DNA of 64,000 nt from Microcella alkaliphila (GTDB lineage Bacteria > Actinomycetota > Actinomycetes > Actinomycetales > Microbacteriaceae), in the NCBI RefSeq assembly GCF_004216855.1, contig NZ_SGXT01000018.1:124001-188000 (forward strand), written 5' to 3'. This document shows positions 9,126-16,959 of the stretch, one piece after another. Made by a program: the position numbers and the translations under genes. Within the stretch, counting starts at the first letter, position 1. The number at the start of each line of letters is the position of its first letter. Below the pieces are notes generated by a model. That model had not been told where the DNA came from, made no database searches, and saw only the letters and a program-made list of their open reading frames with translations.

Positions 9126-10018
9126 CAGTTCTTCTCCTCGGGGGTCGATTCCTCGATGCGGGACGGGTACAGGTCTTTCGACGGGGTGCGCTTGCCGCGG
9201 AACTCCCAGTCGCCGCCGAGCGCGGTCGAGACGACCTCCTCGCTCGAGGTCGGCTGGGCGCCCACGTCGGTGCGGATGGGTGTCGGGCCCTCGACGATCG
9301 TGTTGCTCAGGCGGCCGAGGCCCTCGACCTCGACCTCGACGACGTCGCCGGGAACCACGGGCCGCGAGTTCGCGGGTGTGCCCGAGAAGATCATGTCGCC
9401 GGGCACGAGCGTGATCGTGCGGGCGAGGTCGGCGACCAGGTAGTGCATGTCCCACTCCATGTTGGCCGTCGAGTCCTCCTGCTTGACCTCACCGTTGACG
9501 ATCGTGCGGATCGTCTTGCCTCGGAAATCCCAGTCGGTGACGAGGCCAGGCCCGACGGGGGCGAGCGTATCGCTGCCCTTCACCCGCAGCATCGAGCCGG
9601 CGTCGGTGTCGCGGAAGTCGTGTAGCCCGTAGTCGTTGCCGACCGTGTACCCGGCGATGTAGTCGCCTGCCTCCGCAGGGCTCACGTTGCGGCAGGTCTT
9701 GCCGATCACGATGACAATCTCGCCCTCGTAGTTGAGCCACTGGCAGCCGACGGGGCGCACGATGTCGCCCCCGTGGCTGTTGAGCGCCGTCACGGGCTTG
9801 TGGAAGTACGTGGGCGCCGCCGGCAGCTTCGTCATGAACTCGTCGGTGCGGCTCTGGTAGTTCAGGTGCACGGCGATGATCTTCTGGGGCTCCGTCGGGG
9901 GCAGGTGAACGGCATCCTCGATCGCAATTTCGCGACCATCGGATGCGCGCAGCACGTCGCCGTCGCGCGTCACCTGAACGGGCGCGCCGCCCAGCAGGAT
10001 GCGGCGATACTCGGTCAC
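9125..10018 (-). CDS. fumarylacetoacetate hydrolase family protein (HpaG-like isomerase/decarboxylase or acylpyruvase)
   Basis: The 297-residue protein has the FAH fold signature: a central NYEGEIVIVIGK metal-binding stretch, the DYGLHDFRD region and GDMIFSGTPANSRPV near the C-terminus. Family members act on the ring-fission products of homoprotocatechuate and related catechols. The gene starts with GTG overlapping the stop of the dioxygenase gene (GTGA), so translation is coupled. Context suggests it acts on the oxidised cleavage product. The exact step (isomerase, decarboxylase or C-C hydrolase) cannot be read from the sequence. Confidence 0.85.
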   Translation of the reverse strand: MTEYRRILLGGAPVQVTRDGDVLRASDGREIAIEDAVHLPPTEPQKIIAVHLNYQSRTDEFMTKLPAAPTYFHKPVTALNSHGGDIVRPVGCQWLNYEGEIVIVIGKTCRNVSPAEAGDYIAGYTVGNDYGLHDFRDTDAGSMLRVKGSDTLAPVGPGLVTDWDFRGKTIRTIVNGEVKQEDSTANMEWDMHYLVADLARTITLVPGDMIFSGTPANSRPVVPGDVVEVEVEGLGRLSNTIVEGPTPIRTDVGAQPTSSEEVVSTALGGDWEFRGKRTPSKDLYPSRIEESTPEEKN

Positions 10019-10947
10019 GCGGCGCCCGCCTCGACCGAGTCGTCGCGCGAGAGCGTGACGTCCTTCGGTAGCGGGAAGCCGCCCTCTGGCTCGGGGAAGT
10101 ACACGTGCACCTGGCCTGTGCCGATCGAGTTTTCGTACTCGGAGTACATGACACCCTTCGCGGTGTTCGCCTCCTCGCCCGTGGCACCCGCCATCTGCAG
10201 CCAGTGGCTGAAGTTCGCCTCGGGCTTGTACTTCTTGAACTCGGGCATGGTCTCGAGGATGCGCTTATGGTTTCCGCGCCTCATCCACTCGATGCGCTCG
10301 AGGTCGGCCTCGCGCGCCTCGGCGCTGAAGATGTGGCTCGGGTCGCTCGACTCGTGGCGGCGGAGGTCCCGCAGCTTGTAGAACGTGTGCGACAGGGCGC
10401 CGGAGGCGAGCAGCAGCACCTTGCGGTCGCTGTCACGGATCGCCTCGCCGAGTGCACGGCCGGCGCGCAGGAAGTCCTCCGTCGTCGCCGTCTGGCAGAC
10501 CGACAGGCTCACCCAGCGCTTGTCGAGGCCGCGGCCGAGGTAGTGCCAGAGGTTCACGGTCGCGTAGAAAATCGGCAGGTGCGGGTCGGAGATCGGGGTG
10601 ACCCAGGTGCCGTTCTTCTCGTCGTAGTTCGCCACGGCGTTCGCGAGCTCGGGGTCGCCCTTGAAGGCGTAGGGGATCTGCGACATGCCGCGCGGCAGCT
10701 CTTCGCTCGTGAAGAGGCCGGAGCGTTCGGCGTGCGAGGTGATGACGAACTCGACAGTGGTCGCCCAGTGCGAGTCGAGCACGACGACGGTGTCATAGTC
10801 GAGGGTCTCGCAGACCTCCTCGCGCAGTCGCTTCAGCCCCGGTACGAGGCTGATCTCTTTGCCGTCATTGAGGTCGTAGCGCACGTCCTGCGGCAGCATG
10901 ATTGTGGGCACGTGCGCGAGCAGCGCTGCTCCAACGACTTTTCCCAT
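10015..10947 (-). CDS. class III extradiol ring-cleavage dioxygenase, homoprotocatechuate 2,3-dioxygenase-like
   Basis: The 310-residue LigB-fold protein starts MGKVVGAALLAHVPTIML and ends with a TGQVHVYFPEPEG-like tail, closely paralleling E. coli HpaD (MGKLALAAKITHVPSM and TGQVNAVFP). Candidate Fe(II) ligands are His in AHVP and His in DSHWATTVEF, with LASGALSHTF as the other conserved block. It would open the ring of 3,4-dihydroxyphenylacetate or a related catechol. The ATG at 10947 has a GGAAGGA ribosome-binding site; an upstream ATG is less likely. It follows the aldehyde dehydrogenase gene by two bases. Confidence 0.85.
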   Translation of the reverse strand: MGKVVGAALLAHVPTIMLPQDVRYDLNDGKEISLVPGLKRLREEVCETLDYDTVVVLDSHWATTVEFVITSHAERSGLFTSEELPRGMSQIPYAFKGDPELANAVANYDEKNGTWVTPISDPHLPIFYATVNLWHYLGRGLDKRWVSLSVCQTATTEDFLRAGRALGEAIRDSDRKVLLLASGALSHTFYKLRDLRRHESSDPSHIFSAEAREADLERIEWMRRGNHKRILETMPEFKKYKPEANFSHWLQMAGATGEEANTAKGVMYSEYENSIGTGQVHVYFPEPEGGFPLPKDVTLSRDDSVEAGAA

Positions 10948-10949
10948 GA

Positions 10950-12413
10950 TTAGTCCTTCCATCCGGTCGGTGCGTAGACGGTGTTCTTGACGTCGGCGTA
11001 GAAGTCGAACGACCAGGTGCCGCCCTCGCGGCCGATGCCCGACTTCTTCGAGCCGCCGAAGGGGGCGGCGAGGTCGCGCACGAAGAAGCAGTTGACCCAG
11101 ATCGTGCCAGCAACGAGGTTCTTCGTGAGGCGTTCGGCACGCTCACGGTCGCCGCAGACGACGACGGCGGCGAGCCCGAACTCGGTGTTGTTGGCAAGCT
11201 CGACGGCGTCGTCGTCGCTTGCGAACGTCTGCATCGCGAGCACCGGGCCGAACACCTCGGCGGTGAGAATCTCACTGCCGGGCTTGGCGTCGGCGATCAG
11301 GGTCGGCCGGAAGTACAGGCCACCGAGCTCGTCGTTCGGGCCGCCTCCGAACGCAACCTGGGCGCCCTCTGCGCGGGCGCGCTCGACGAAGCCGGTGACG
11401 CGGTCGAGGTGCACGCGGTGAATCTGCGGGCCGATCTGCGTCGCCTCGTCGCGCGGGTCGCCCTGCACGATCTGGGCCGCGCGTTCAGCGAAGCGTTTGG
11501 CAAAGGCGTCGGCGATGTTCTCGTGCACGAGCAGGCGCGTGCCTGAGAGACACACCTGCCCGGCGTTGTCGTACTGCTCGATGGCGATGTCGACGGCGAG
11601 GTCGAGATCGGCGTCGTCGGTGACGATGAACGGGCTCTTTCCGCCGAGCTCAAAGCTCACGGGCGTCAGGTTGTCGGCCGCCGAGCGCATGATCGCCTTC
11701 GCCGTTGGCACCGAGCCAGTGAAGGCGATGCGGGCGACGCCAGGGTGGGCGACGAGCGCGGCCCCCGCCTCGGTGCCGTAGCCCTGAACGACGTTGAAGA
11801 CGCCCGCGGGCATGCCCGCCCGCTCGCAGAGATCGGCGAAGACGCTCGCGGTAAGCGGGGTCCACTCGGCAGGCTTCAGCACCACGGTGTCACCGGCCGC
11901 GAGGGCCGGGCCGATGCGCCAGGTGGCGAGCATCAGCGGAGCGTTCCAGGGCGTGATGATCACGGCGACGCCCGACGGATCCCACGTGACGACGTTGTCG
12001 TGGCCGCGGGTCTGCCACACCGGGTGATCGAGCTTGTTCATCGCCCAGTCGGCGAAGAAGCGAATGTTCATGGCCACGCGCGGCATGACGCCGCGGCGGT
12101 GACTGCGTAGGAGCGAGCCGTTGTCGAGGGTCTCGAGGTTCGCGAGGCCCTCGAGGTCACGCTCGACGAGGTCGGCGAGCCGGTGAAGGATTTCGCGGCG
12201 GCCTTCGGCCCCGAGGTCGCGCCAGCCGGGGAACGCGGCACGGGCGGCGGCGACGGCCTGGTCGACCTCCGCGGACCCGCCGCGCGCCACGTGCGCGAGC
12301 ACCTGGCCGTCGATCGGCGAGACCGACTCGAAGGTGTCGTCGCTTGCGACACGCTGCCCGCCGATGTAGTGGCGGGTGTCGACGGTGAGGCCGGCGAGTG
12401 TCACCTGGTGCAC
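10950..12413 (-). CDS. aldehyde dehydrogenase, 5-carboxymethyl-2-hydroxymuconate semialdehyde dehydrogenase-like
   Basis: The 487-residue NAD(P)-dependent aldehyde dehydrogenase shows the substrate-pocket NAPL, catalytic Glu in FELGGKSPF and catalytic Cys in NAGQVCLSGTRLL. Next to a homoprotocatechuate-type dioxygenase it most likely oxidises the muconate semialdehyde ring-fission product. I chose the GTG at 12413 because AAGGGAG lies 7 bases upstream. A longer frame would run through the operator at 12437-12458. First gene of a five-gene operon. Confidence 0.85.
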   Translation of the reverse strand: MHQVTLAGLTVDTRHYIGGQRVASDDTFESVSPIDGQVLAHVARGGSAEVDQAVAAARAAFPGWRDLGAEGRREILHRLADLVERDLEGLANLETLDNGSLLRSHRRGVMPRVAMNIRFFADWAMNKLDHPVWQTRGHDNVVTWDPSGVAVIITPWNAPLMLATWRIGPALAAGDTVVLKPAEWTPLTASVFADLCERAGMPAGVFNVVQGYGTEAGAALVAHPGVARIAFTGSVPTAKAIMRSAADNLTPVSFELGGKSPFIVTDDADLDLAVDIAIEQYDNAGQVCLSGTRLLVHENIADAFAKRFAERAAQIVQGDPRDEATQIGPQIHRVHLDRVTGFVERARAEGAQVAFGGGPNDELGGLYFRPTLIADAKPGSEILTAEVFGPVLAMQTFASDDDAVELANNTEFGLAAVVVCGDRERAERLTKNLVAGTIWVNCFFVRDLAAPFGGSKKSGIGREGGTWSFDFYADVKNTVYAPTGWKD

Positions 12414-12436
12414 GTGGCTGCTCCCTTGCAGTGGTA

Positions 12437-12458
12437 TGTCATTCGTGTACGAACGATT
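12437..12458 (-). promoter_or_regulatory. shared dyad operator, site A (catabolic operon)
   Basis: The segment reads TGTCATTCGTG followed by TACGAACGATT and lies 24 bp upstream of the aldehyde dehydrogenase start. It matches the site between the amidotransferase and glutamine-synthetase-like genes at 17 of 22 positions. It resembles a MarR-family operator (two AACGA/TCGTT half-sites), and a MarR gene lies immediately beyond. Assignment to that regulator is inference. Confidence 0.65.
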
Positions 12459-12593
12459 CCTTCGATAGTAGACCACGGGGTCGGGGCAGCGGTAGGGCGC
12501 GGCGGCGATCGGGGCACGAAAAGTGCGCCGAGCATCCCACGGTCGTCCGGTGCGCGGTGCCGCGAATCGGGCATCCCGCGGCCACTCGCGCGG

Positions 12594-13088
12594 TCAGCGC
12601 TCGGTAAGCCGCGTGATCTGCCGCAGCATCTCGGCCAGTTCGCGTCGGCGCTCGGGGTCGAGCGTCGAGGTGGCCTGCTGCTCGTGGGCGTTGAAGGTTG
12701 GGAAGAGGGTCAGCATGAGCTCGCGCCCCGCATCGGTCATCGACACGATAACGAGCCGGCCGTCACTGGCGCTGCGCGCCCGCGTGACGTAGCCCTTCGC
12801 CTCGAGGGTGCCGAGCACGCCGGTGAGGGTCGCCTTCGAAAAGCCGCCCTCCTCCGCGATCTGGCGGGTTTCGATGGGCTCCCAGATCCAGGTGACCCAG
12901 AGCACGACGAAGGCGGTCCAGCTGAGGTCGGTGGGGGCGAGCACGGTGCGCTCGAAGTAGTTGCGTGTCGCGTTCGCCGCGCGGAACAGGTTCGAGATCA
13001 CCGCCATCGCCTCAAAGTCGATCGGCAGGCCGCCGAGTCGCTCGGCGACCTGCTGCTCGGTTTCGACGAGCGTGTGCGCACTGGGCAT
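12594..13088 (-). CDS. MarR-family transcriptional regulator
   Basis: The 164-residue protein has a winged-helix core: IETRQIAEEGGFSKATLTGVLGTLEAKGYVTRARSASDGR is the recognition-helix and wing block, where the Asp-Gly-Arg wing is typical of MarR. MarR proteins often repress catabolic genes and release DNA on binding an aromatic ligand. It lies between the aldehyde dehydrogenase operon and the P450 gene, and is the obvious candidate reader of the repeated operator in this region. Confidence 0.88.
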   Translation of the reverse strand: MPSAHTLVETEQQVAERLGGLPIDFEAMAVISNLFRAANATRNYFERTVLAPTDLSWTAFVVLWVTWIWEPIETRQIAEEGGFSKATLTGVLGTLEAKGYVTRARSASDGRLVIVSMTDAGRELMLTLFPTFNAHEQQATSTLDPERRRELAEMLRQITRLTER

Positions 13089-13268
13089 GCTGACCCTTCC
13101 GTTTGGTCAGGCACCATTCAACGCCATTCGGGGGCGAATGGCCGAGATTCCGGCTCTCGCGCCGCGTCGGCGCGGCCCGCCACCGCGTGCGTTTCGCTGC
13201 GTCGGCGCCGTCCGTGAGGCCTCCGATCCGAGGGTCCGTCGCGCGGCGGACTCGACGGATGCGCGCGG

Positions 13269-13293
13269 ATTCGTTAGCATCCAAACAATCGTT
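13269..13293 (+). promoter_or_regulatory. weak variant of the shared operator upstream of the P450 gene
   Basis: ATTCGTT and AAACAATCGTT half-sites lie 21-45 bp before the P450 start. They match the half-sites of the strong operators but the spacer is about 4 bp longer (7 instead of 3). It may be a lower-affinity or degenerate site. I would not rely on it without binding data. Confidence 0.35.
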
Positions 13294-13313
13294 CCCAGAG
13301 TAAAGGCGCTGCA

Positions 13314-14558
13314 ATGACGCACACCCTCACCCAGCCGAACCTCGCCGACCTCGACCTGTTCGCGAACGGCGCCCCCTGGTCGACTTTCGACGAACTGCGC
13401 GCGAGCCCCGGACTGCACTGGTCAGACGAGGACGCACCCAACCACGGCTTCTGGTCGGTGACCCGGTACCACGACATCGTGCGCGTGCTACGAGACACCG
13501 AAACCTTCACGTCGACGAAGTTCACGAACCTTGAAGAGGTCGACCCCGAGCTGCAAGACAAGCGGCGGTCGCTGCTCGAAACCGACGGACTGCGGCACCG
13601 GGCGCTGCGGCGCATGCTGCAGGGGCAGTTCACCCCGCAGGCGGTCGCCAAGTACGAAACGTTCCTGCGCGGCATCACCGCGAAGACGCTCGACGCGGCC
13701 ATCGCGAAGGGCTCATTCGACTTCGTCGACGAGGTCAGTGCCGACTTCCCCATCCGGGTGCTCGCGCGCTTGCTCGACGTGCCAGACAGCGACACGGGGC
13801 AGCTCATCGAGTGGGGTAACCGCATGATCGGCAACACCGACCCCGAACACGCCGATCTGCTCATCAGCTCGGCCGACAGCGACAAGTACAAGCACGTGCC
13901 GTTCCGCTCGCCAGCCGCGATCGAGGTGTACGAGTACGGGCGGCACATGGCGGCAGAGCGGCGAGGTAAGGGTGGCACCGATCTGGTCACCCTGCTCGCC
14001 GACGGCGTGCCGTCCGACGGTCAGCCGCTCACGGAAGACGAGTTCAACACGAACTTCCTGTTGCTCGTCGTCGCCGGCAACGAGACCACGCGCCACACCA
14101 TCACCCACACGATGAACAATCTGCTCGCGAACCCCGAGCAGATGGACATCCTCCGCGATGACCCCTCGCTCATCCCGTGGGCCGTCGAGGAGTTCCTACG
14201 CTTCGCCTCGCCCGTGTACCACTTCCGTCGCACGGCGACGACCGACACCGAGTTCGCCGGCACGGACATCGCCGAGGGGGACAAGGTCGTCGTGTGGTTC
14301 GCCTCCGGCAACCGCGACGACGCCGTCTTCGACGAGCCGTACCGCTTCGACGTGCGGCGCTCGCCGAACGAGCACATGTCGTTCGGACGCGGCGGCCCGC
14401 ACATGTGCCTCGGTAACGCACTCGCCCGCATCGAACTGCGCATCATGTTCGAAGACCTGCTCACCCGCGACGTGACATTCGAGCGCACCGGCACCGTCGA
14501 CTACCTGCGCTCGAACTTCGTGCACGGCATCAAGCGCATGCCGGTGCGGGTGGTCTAG
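13314..14558 (+). CDS. cytochrome P450 (soluble bacterial class I)
   Basis: The 414-residue P450 has an I-helix AGNETTRH (residues 254-261), an ExxR pair Glu293/Arg296 and the heme loop FGRGGPHMCLG (357-367) with Cys365 as the iron ligand. The GGPH form of the loop recalls the CYP124/125/142 branch more than the short FGxGxHxCxG loop, but the CYP family cannot be assigned by eye. Electrons probably come from the ferredoxin and reductase of the operon at 7.7-9.1 kb. Context suggests hydroxylation or dealkylation feeding the ring-cleavage operon or the glutamylation pair. Confidence 0.92.
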   Translation: MTHTLTQPNLADLDLFANGAPWSTFDELRASPGLHWSDEDAPNHGFWSVTRYHDIVRVLRDTETFTSTKFTNLEEVDPELQDKRRSLLETDGLRHRALRRMLQGQFTPQAVAKYETFLRGITAKTLDAAIAKGSFDFVDEVSADFPIRVLARLLDVPDSDTGQLIEWGNRMIGNTDPEHADLLISSADSDKYKHVPFRSPAAIEVYEYGRHMAAERRGKGGTDLVTLLADGVPSDGQPLTEDEFNTNFLLLVVAGNETTRHTITHTMNNLLANPEQMDILRDDPSLIPWAVEEFLRFASPVYHFRRTATTDTEFAGTDIAEGDKVVVWFASGNRDDAVFDEPYRFDVRRSPNEHMSFGRGGPHMCLGNALARIELRIMFEDLLTRDVTFERTGTVDYLRSNFVHGIKRMPVRVV

Positions 14559-14635
14559 TCGACCGGGCGCGGCCCGCCGTCGGGGGCGCCCGACGCTGGT
14601 TGCTCGTGCGTGCAGGCGTAGTGCGACCGCGGTGC

Positions 14636-14770
14636 GCTGCCGCGCCACCGTGATGAGGCTCCGGTGCGCTGGCCGCCACCGTGGTGAGGCTCCGGTGCGC
14701 TGGCCGCCACCGTGGTGAGGCTCCGGTGCGCTGGCCGCCACCGTGGTGAGGCTCCGGTGCGCTGGCCGCT
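14636..14770. repeat. 31-bp tandem repeat, about 4.3 copies
   Basis: Units of exactly 31 bp start at 14636 (degenerate), 14668, 14699, 14730 and 14761 (partial), each beginning GCTGGCCGCCACCGTGG; the first junction is 32 bp. The middle copies are identical. It lies just after the P450 gene in an otherwise gene-free stretch of about 350 bp. Function unknown; a slipped-strand expansion is the simplest origin. Confidence 0.9.
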
Positions 14771-14785
14771 CTGTACCGCTGTGCT

Positions 14786-14877
14786 GCGTGACGTTTCTCA
14801 GGAGTAGAGCGCCGCTCGCCCCGAAAACGCGCGCTGTTTCGGCGTCGGCGCGTCTCTACTCCTGAGAAACGTCACGC
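14786..14877. repeat. long inverted repeat, 24-bp perfect arms
   Basis: Arms at 14786-14809 and 14854-14877 are perfect reverse complements containing GACGTTTCTCAGGAGTAGAG, separated by 44 bp. The spacer carries a second shorter dyad (CCGAAA...TTTCGG). It could be a strong terminator for the P450 gene or a small non-autonomous mobile repeat. There is no T-run to settle a terminator role. Confidence 0.85.
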
Positions 14878-14906
14878 TCGTCCCCACAACCCGCCATGCT
14901 GGGGGC

Positions 14907-15911
14907 ATGAAGGCTGTCGTTGCGCGCCGCTACGGCGGTCCCGAAACCTTGCAGATCGTGGATGTGTCCCTCCCGGAGCCCGGGGAAGGTCAGGTGCGCG
15001 TGCGGATCGCCGCGAGCTCGGTGAACCCGCTCGACTGGCACGAGCTGCGCGGCACGCCGCATCTGGTTCGGCTCGCGCGCGGCATGCCGCAACCGAAAGA
15101 CCCGTCACTCGGCAGCGATCTCGCGGGCACGGTCGAGGCGGTCGGCCCCGGAGTGACCCGCTTCGCGGTCGGCGACGAGGTCTTCGGCTACGGCACAGGA
15201 GCCTGGGCCGAACACGCGGTCGTCGCCGAGAAGGGGCTCGCTCACCGACCAGACAGCGTCAGCGTCGAGGAGGCCGCCGGCCTCGGCATCGCCGCCGTCA
15301 CCGCCCTCCAGGCCATCCGCCGCGGCGGGCTCGACGCCCCGCGCACCTGGGACGGAGCCGGCGTCGAACCGATGCCGCCGCGCGTCATGATCATCGGAGC
15401 CACCGGCGGGGTCGGCAGCATCGCCACGCAGCTCGCCACCCACTTCGGCGCCCACGTCACCGCCGTCACGAGCGCCGGCAACCGCGAACTCGCCCTGCGC
15501 CTCGGCGCCGAAGAGGCGCTCGACTATGCCGCCGACCCGCTCGATGACGGGCTCGCGCGGTACGACCTCATCGTCGAGACGGGAGGCTCCCGTCCCACCC
15601 GCGAACTGGCCCGGCTGCTCACCCCTCACGGCGTGCTCGCCGTCGTCGGGGCGCCCCGCGGCGACTGGATCGCGCCGGTCGCGAGCGTTGTGGGGCGGGC
15701 CGTCGCGAACCGGTTCACGAGGAAGACGCTGGCGAGCATCCTGGCCCGCCGCGACGCAGACGACCTGGCGACGCTCGCGACGCTGGTCGGCGAGGGCGCG
15801 ATCCGCGTCGTCGTGGGCGAGGTCTACCCGCTCGAGCGCATCGCCGACGCCGTGCGGCACAGCGAGAGCGGCCACGTGCGGGGCAAGCTCATCGTGCGCA
15901 TCGCGCGCTAG
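14907..15911 (+). CDS. NAD(P)-dependent MDR-family oxidoreductase (quinone oxidoreductase-like)
   Basis: The 334-residue protein has the MDR N-terminal domain (SSVNPLDWHELRG, GSDLAGTVEAVG, FAVGDEVFGYG) and a Rossmann domain with MIIGATGGVGSIATQLA. There is no zinc-ligand cysteine set, so it belongs to the zinc-independent quinone/enone reductases. It lies between the P450 and the amidotransferase genes but has its own start region, and none of the shared operator copies is directly upstream. Substrate unknown. Confidence 0.85.
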   Translation: MKAVVARRYGGPETLQIVDVSLPEPGEGQVRVRIAASSVNPLDWHELRGTPHLVRLARGMPQPKDPSLGSDLAGTVEAVGPGVTRFAVGDEVFGYGTGAWAEHAVVAEKGLAHRPDSVSVEEAAGLGIAAVTALQAIRRGGLDAPRTWDGAGVEPMPPRVMIIGATGGVGSIATQLATHFGAHVTAVTSAGNRELALRLGAEEALDYAADPLDDGLARYDLIVETGGSRPTRELARLLTPHGVLAVVGAPRGDWIAPVASVVGRAVANRFTRKTLASILARRDADDLATLATLVGEGAIRVVVGEVYPLERIADAVRHSESGHVRGKLIVRIAR

Positions 15912-15918
15912 CGTCCGC

Positions 15919-16000
15919 ACGAGTGAAGGACCCCGCGGCGCCTCACGTGGCGTGTTGGGTGCGACACGCCCACGCTGCGCGGCCGGCCCCCTTCATTCGT
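15919..16000. terminator. complex bidirectional hairpin between convergent genes
   Basis: Outer arms ACGAGTGAAGG (15919-15929) and CCTTCATTCGT (15990-16000) pair at 10 of 11 positions, and an inner GCGTGT...ACACGC dyad sits in the middle. It separates the plus-strand oxidoreductase from the minus-strand amidotransferase. A bidirectional terminator is the likely role. Confidence 0.6.
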
Positions 16001-16030
16001 GTCGTCGATTGGGTGGTGGGCGAAGCCGAG

Positions 16031-16747
16031 CTATGCCCGCGTCGGCAGCCCGGCCACCTCGCTGAGGAACGCGTCGACGAGCGCGTTCGTGCGTTGGCGT
16101 GCGGCGCCCTGCTCGGCCACCGTCTGCGCGAGCATCACGGCCGGGTCTTGCCCGTCGGCGGCCACCTTCGCGTCGCCTCCCCAGTCGAGCCAGCCCTTCA
16201 GCCCGGCCGCGTCGAGCTCGGGGTGGAACTGCACGGCGAGCGAGCGCCGGATAGTGAACGCTTGCGAGGCGACCGGGTTACGCGCGATCTCGACGGCGCC
16301 GGGCGGCACCTCCCACCGGTCGTAGTGGAACTGGAACCACGGCCCCGGCCCCACGAGCGCGGGGCGGTCGCTCCAGATGGCGGTCCAGCCGATCTCGCCC
16401 TTGGGGGCGGGCGCCACCGAGCCGCCCATCGCGCGGGCAATCAGCTGCCCGCCGAAGCAGATGCCGAGAACGGGGATGTCGTCGGTGACGACCTCGCGCA
16501 TCCACTCGATTTCGGGCAGCAGCCAGTTGCCGATGCAGGCGTCGTCCCAGGCGCCCCACGGCGAGCCGAGCGGCACGATGACGTCGTAGGCGCCCGCGTC
16601 GGGAAACTCGAACGCAAGATTGGGCGAGCCGAACTGCTCTTCGGGTACGACGAGCACCGTGTCGATGTCGTAGCCGTGATCGGCGAAGCGGTCGCCGACC
16701 GGGCCGAGCGGTGAGACGTGGTCGTGCTGGATGAACAGGGCACGCAT
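16031..16747 (-). CDS. class I glutamine amidotransferase-like protein
   Basis: The 238-residue protein has the class I triad region: GICFGGQLIARAMGG with the nucleophilic Cys and VQFHPE with the His-Glu pair. Start at 16747 is backed by an AGGAG box. It is divergent from the glutamine-synthetase-like gene, and the two share a control region. GS-like/amidotransferase pairs also occur in aniline degradation (gamma-glutamylanilide formation and hydrolysis). By analogy it may hydrolyse a gamma-glutamyl amide rather than supply ammonia to a synthase. That role is inference. Confidence 0.85.
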   Translation of the reverse strand: MRALFIQHDHVSPLGPVGDRFADHGYDIDTVLVVPEEQFGSPNLAFEFPDAGAYDVIVPLGSPWGAWDDACIGNWLLPEIEWMREVVTDDIPVLGICFGGQLIARAMGGSVAPAPKGEIGWTAIWSDRPALVGPGPWFQFHYDRWEVPPGAVEIARNPVASQAFTIRRSLAVQFHPELDAAGLKGWLDWGGDAKVAADGQDPAVMLAQTVAEQGAARQRTNALVDAFLSEVAGLPTRA

Positions 16748-16842
16748 CGCGGGAACTCCTCGTTGAGATCGCGGTCGCCTCACGCGAGCGGGGGATGCTC
16801 GGATCGGCGTGGCGGCCCATCGACGCGCCGCCGCAACTACAG

Positions 16843-16864
16843 TATCGTTTGTTTACGAACGAAT
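16843..16864. promoter_or_regulatory. shared dyad operator, site B (divergent amidotransferase / GS-like promoters)
   Basis: The site contains TCGTTTGTTTACGAACGAAT, the best copy of the motif, in the 212-bp gap between the divergent starts. It matches the copy before the decarboxylase-fold gene at 20 of 22 positions and the copy before the aldehyde dehydrogenase operon at 17 of 22. One bound dimer could control both genes. Confidence 0.72.
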
Positions 16865-16959
16865 CAGTGACGATTCGCCAGGGCGCGCCCCGACCGACCA
16901 CCCGAATCGAGCGGTAGCGTCGCCCAGATACGCCACGAGTGCCACAAGGGAGTCGCACC

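Noticed and set aside
9097-9414. Plus-strand frames over the ferredoxin and hydrolase genes
   Set aside because: Low-complexity Arg/Pro/Ser translations that are shadows of the minus-strand genes.
13089-13140. Operator copy upstream of the MarR gene itself
   Set aside because: Only a short AAACGG-like half-site is present; it does not match the 22-bp motif.
14636-14770. Tandem array resembling a CRISPR
   Set aside because: Units abut without unique spacers and no cas genes are present.
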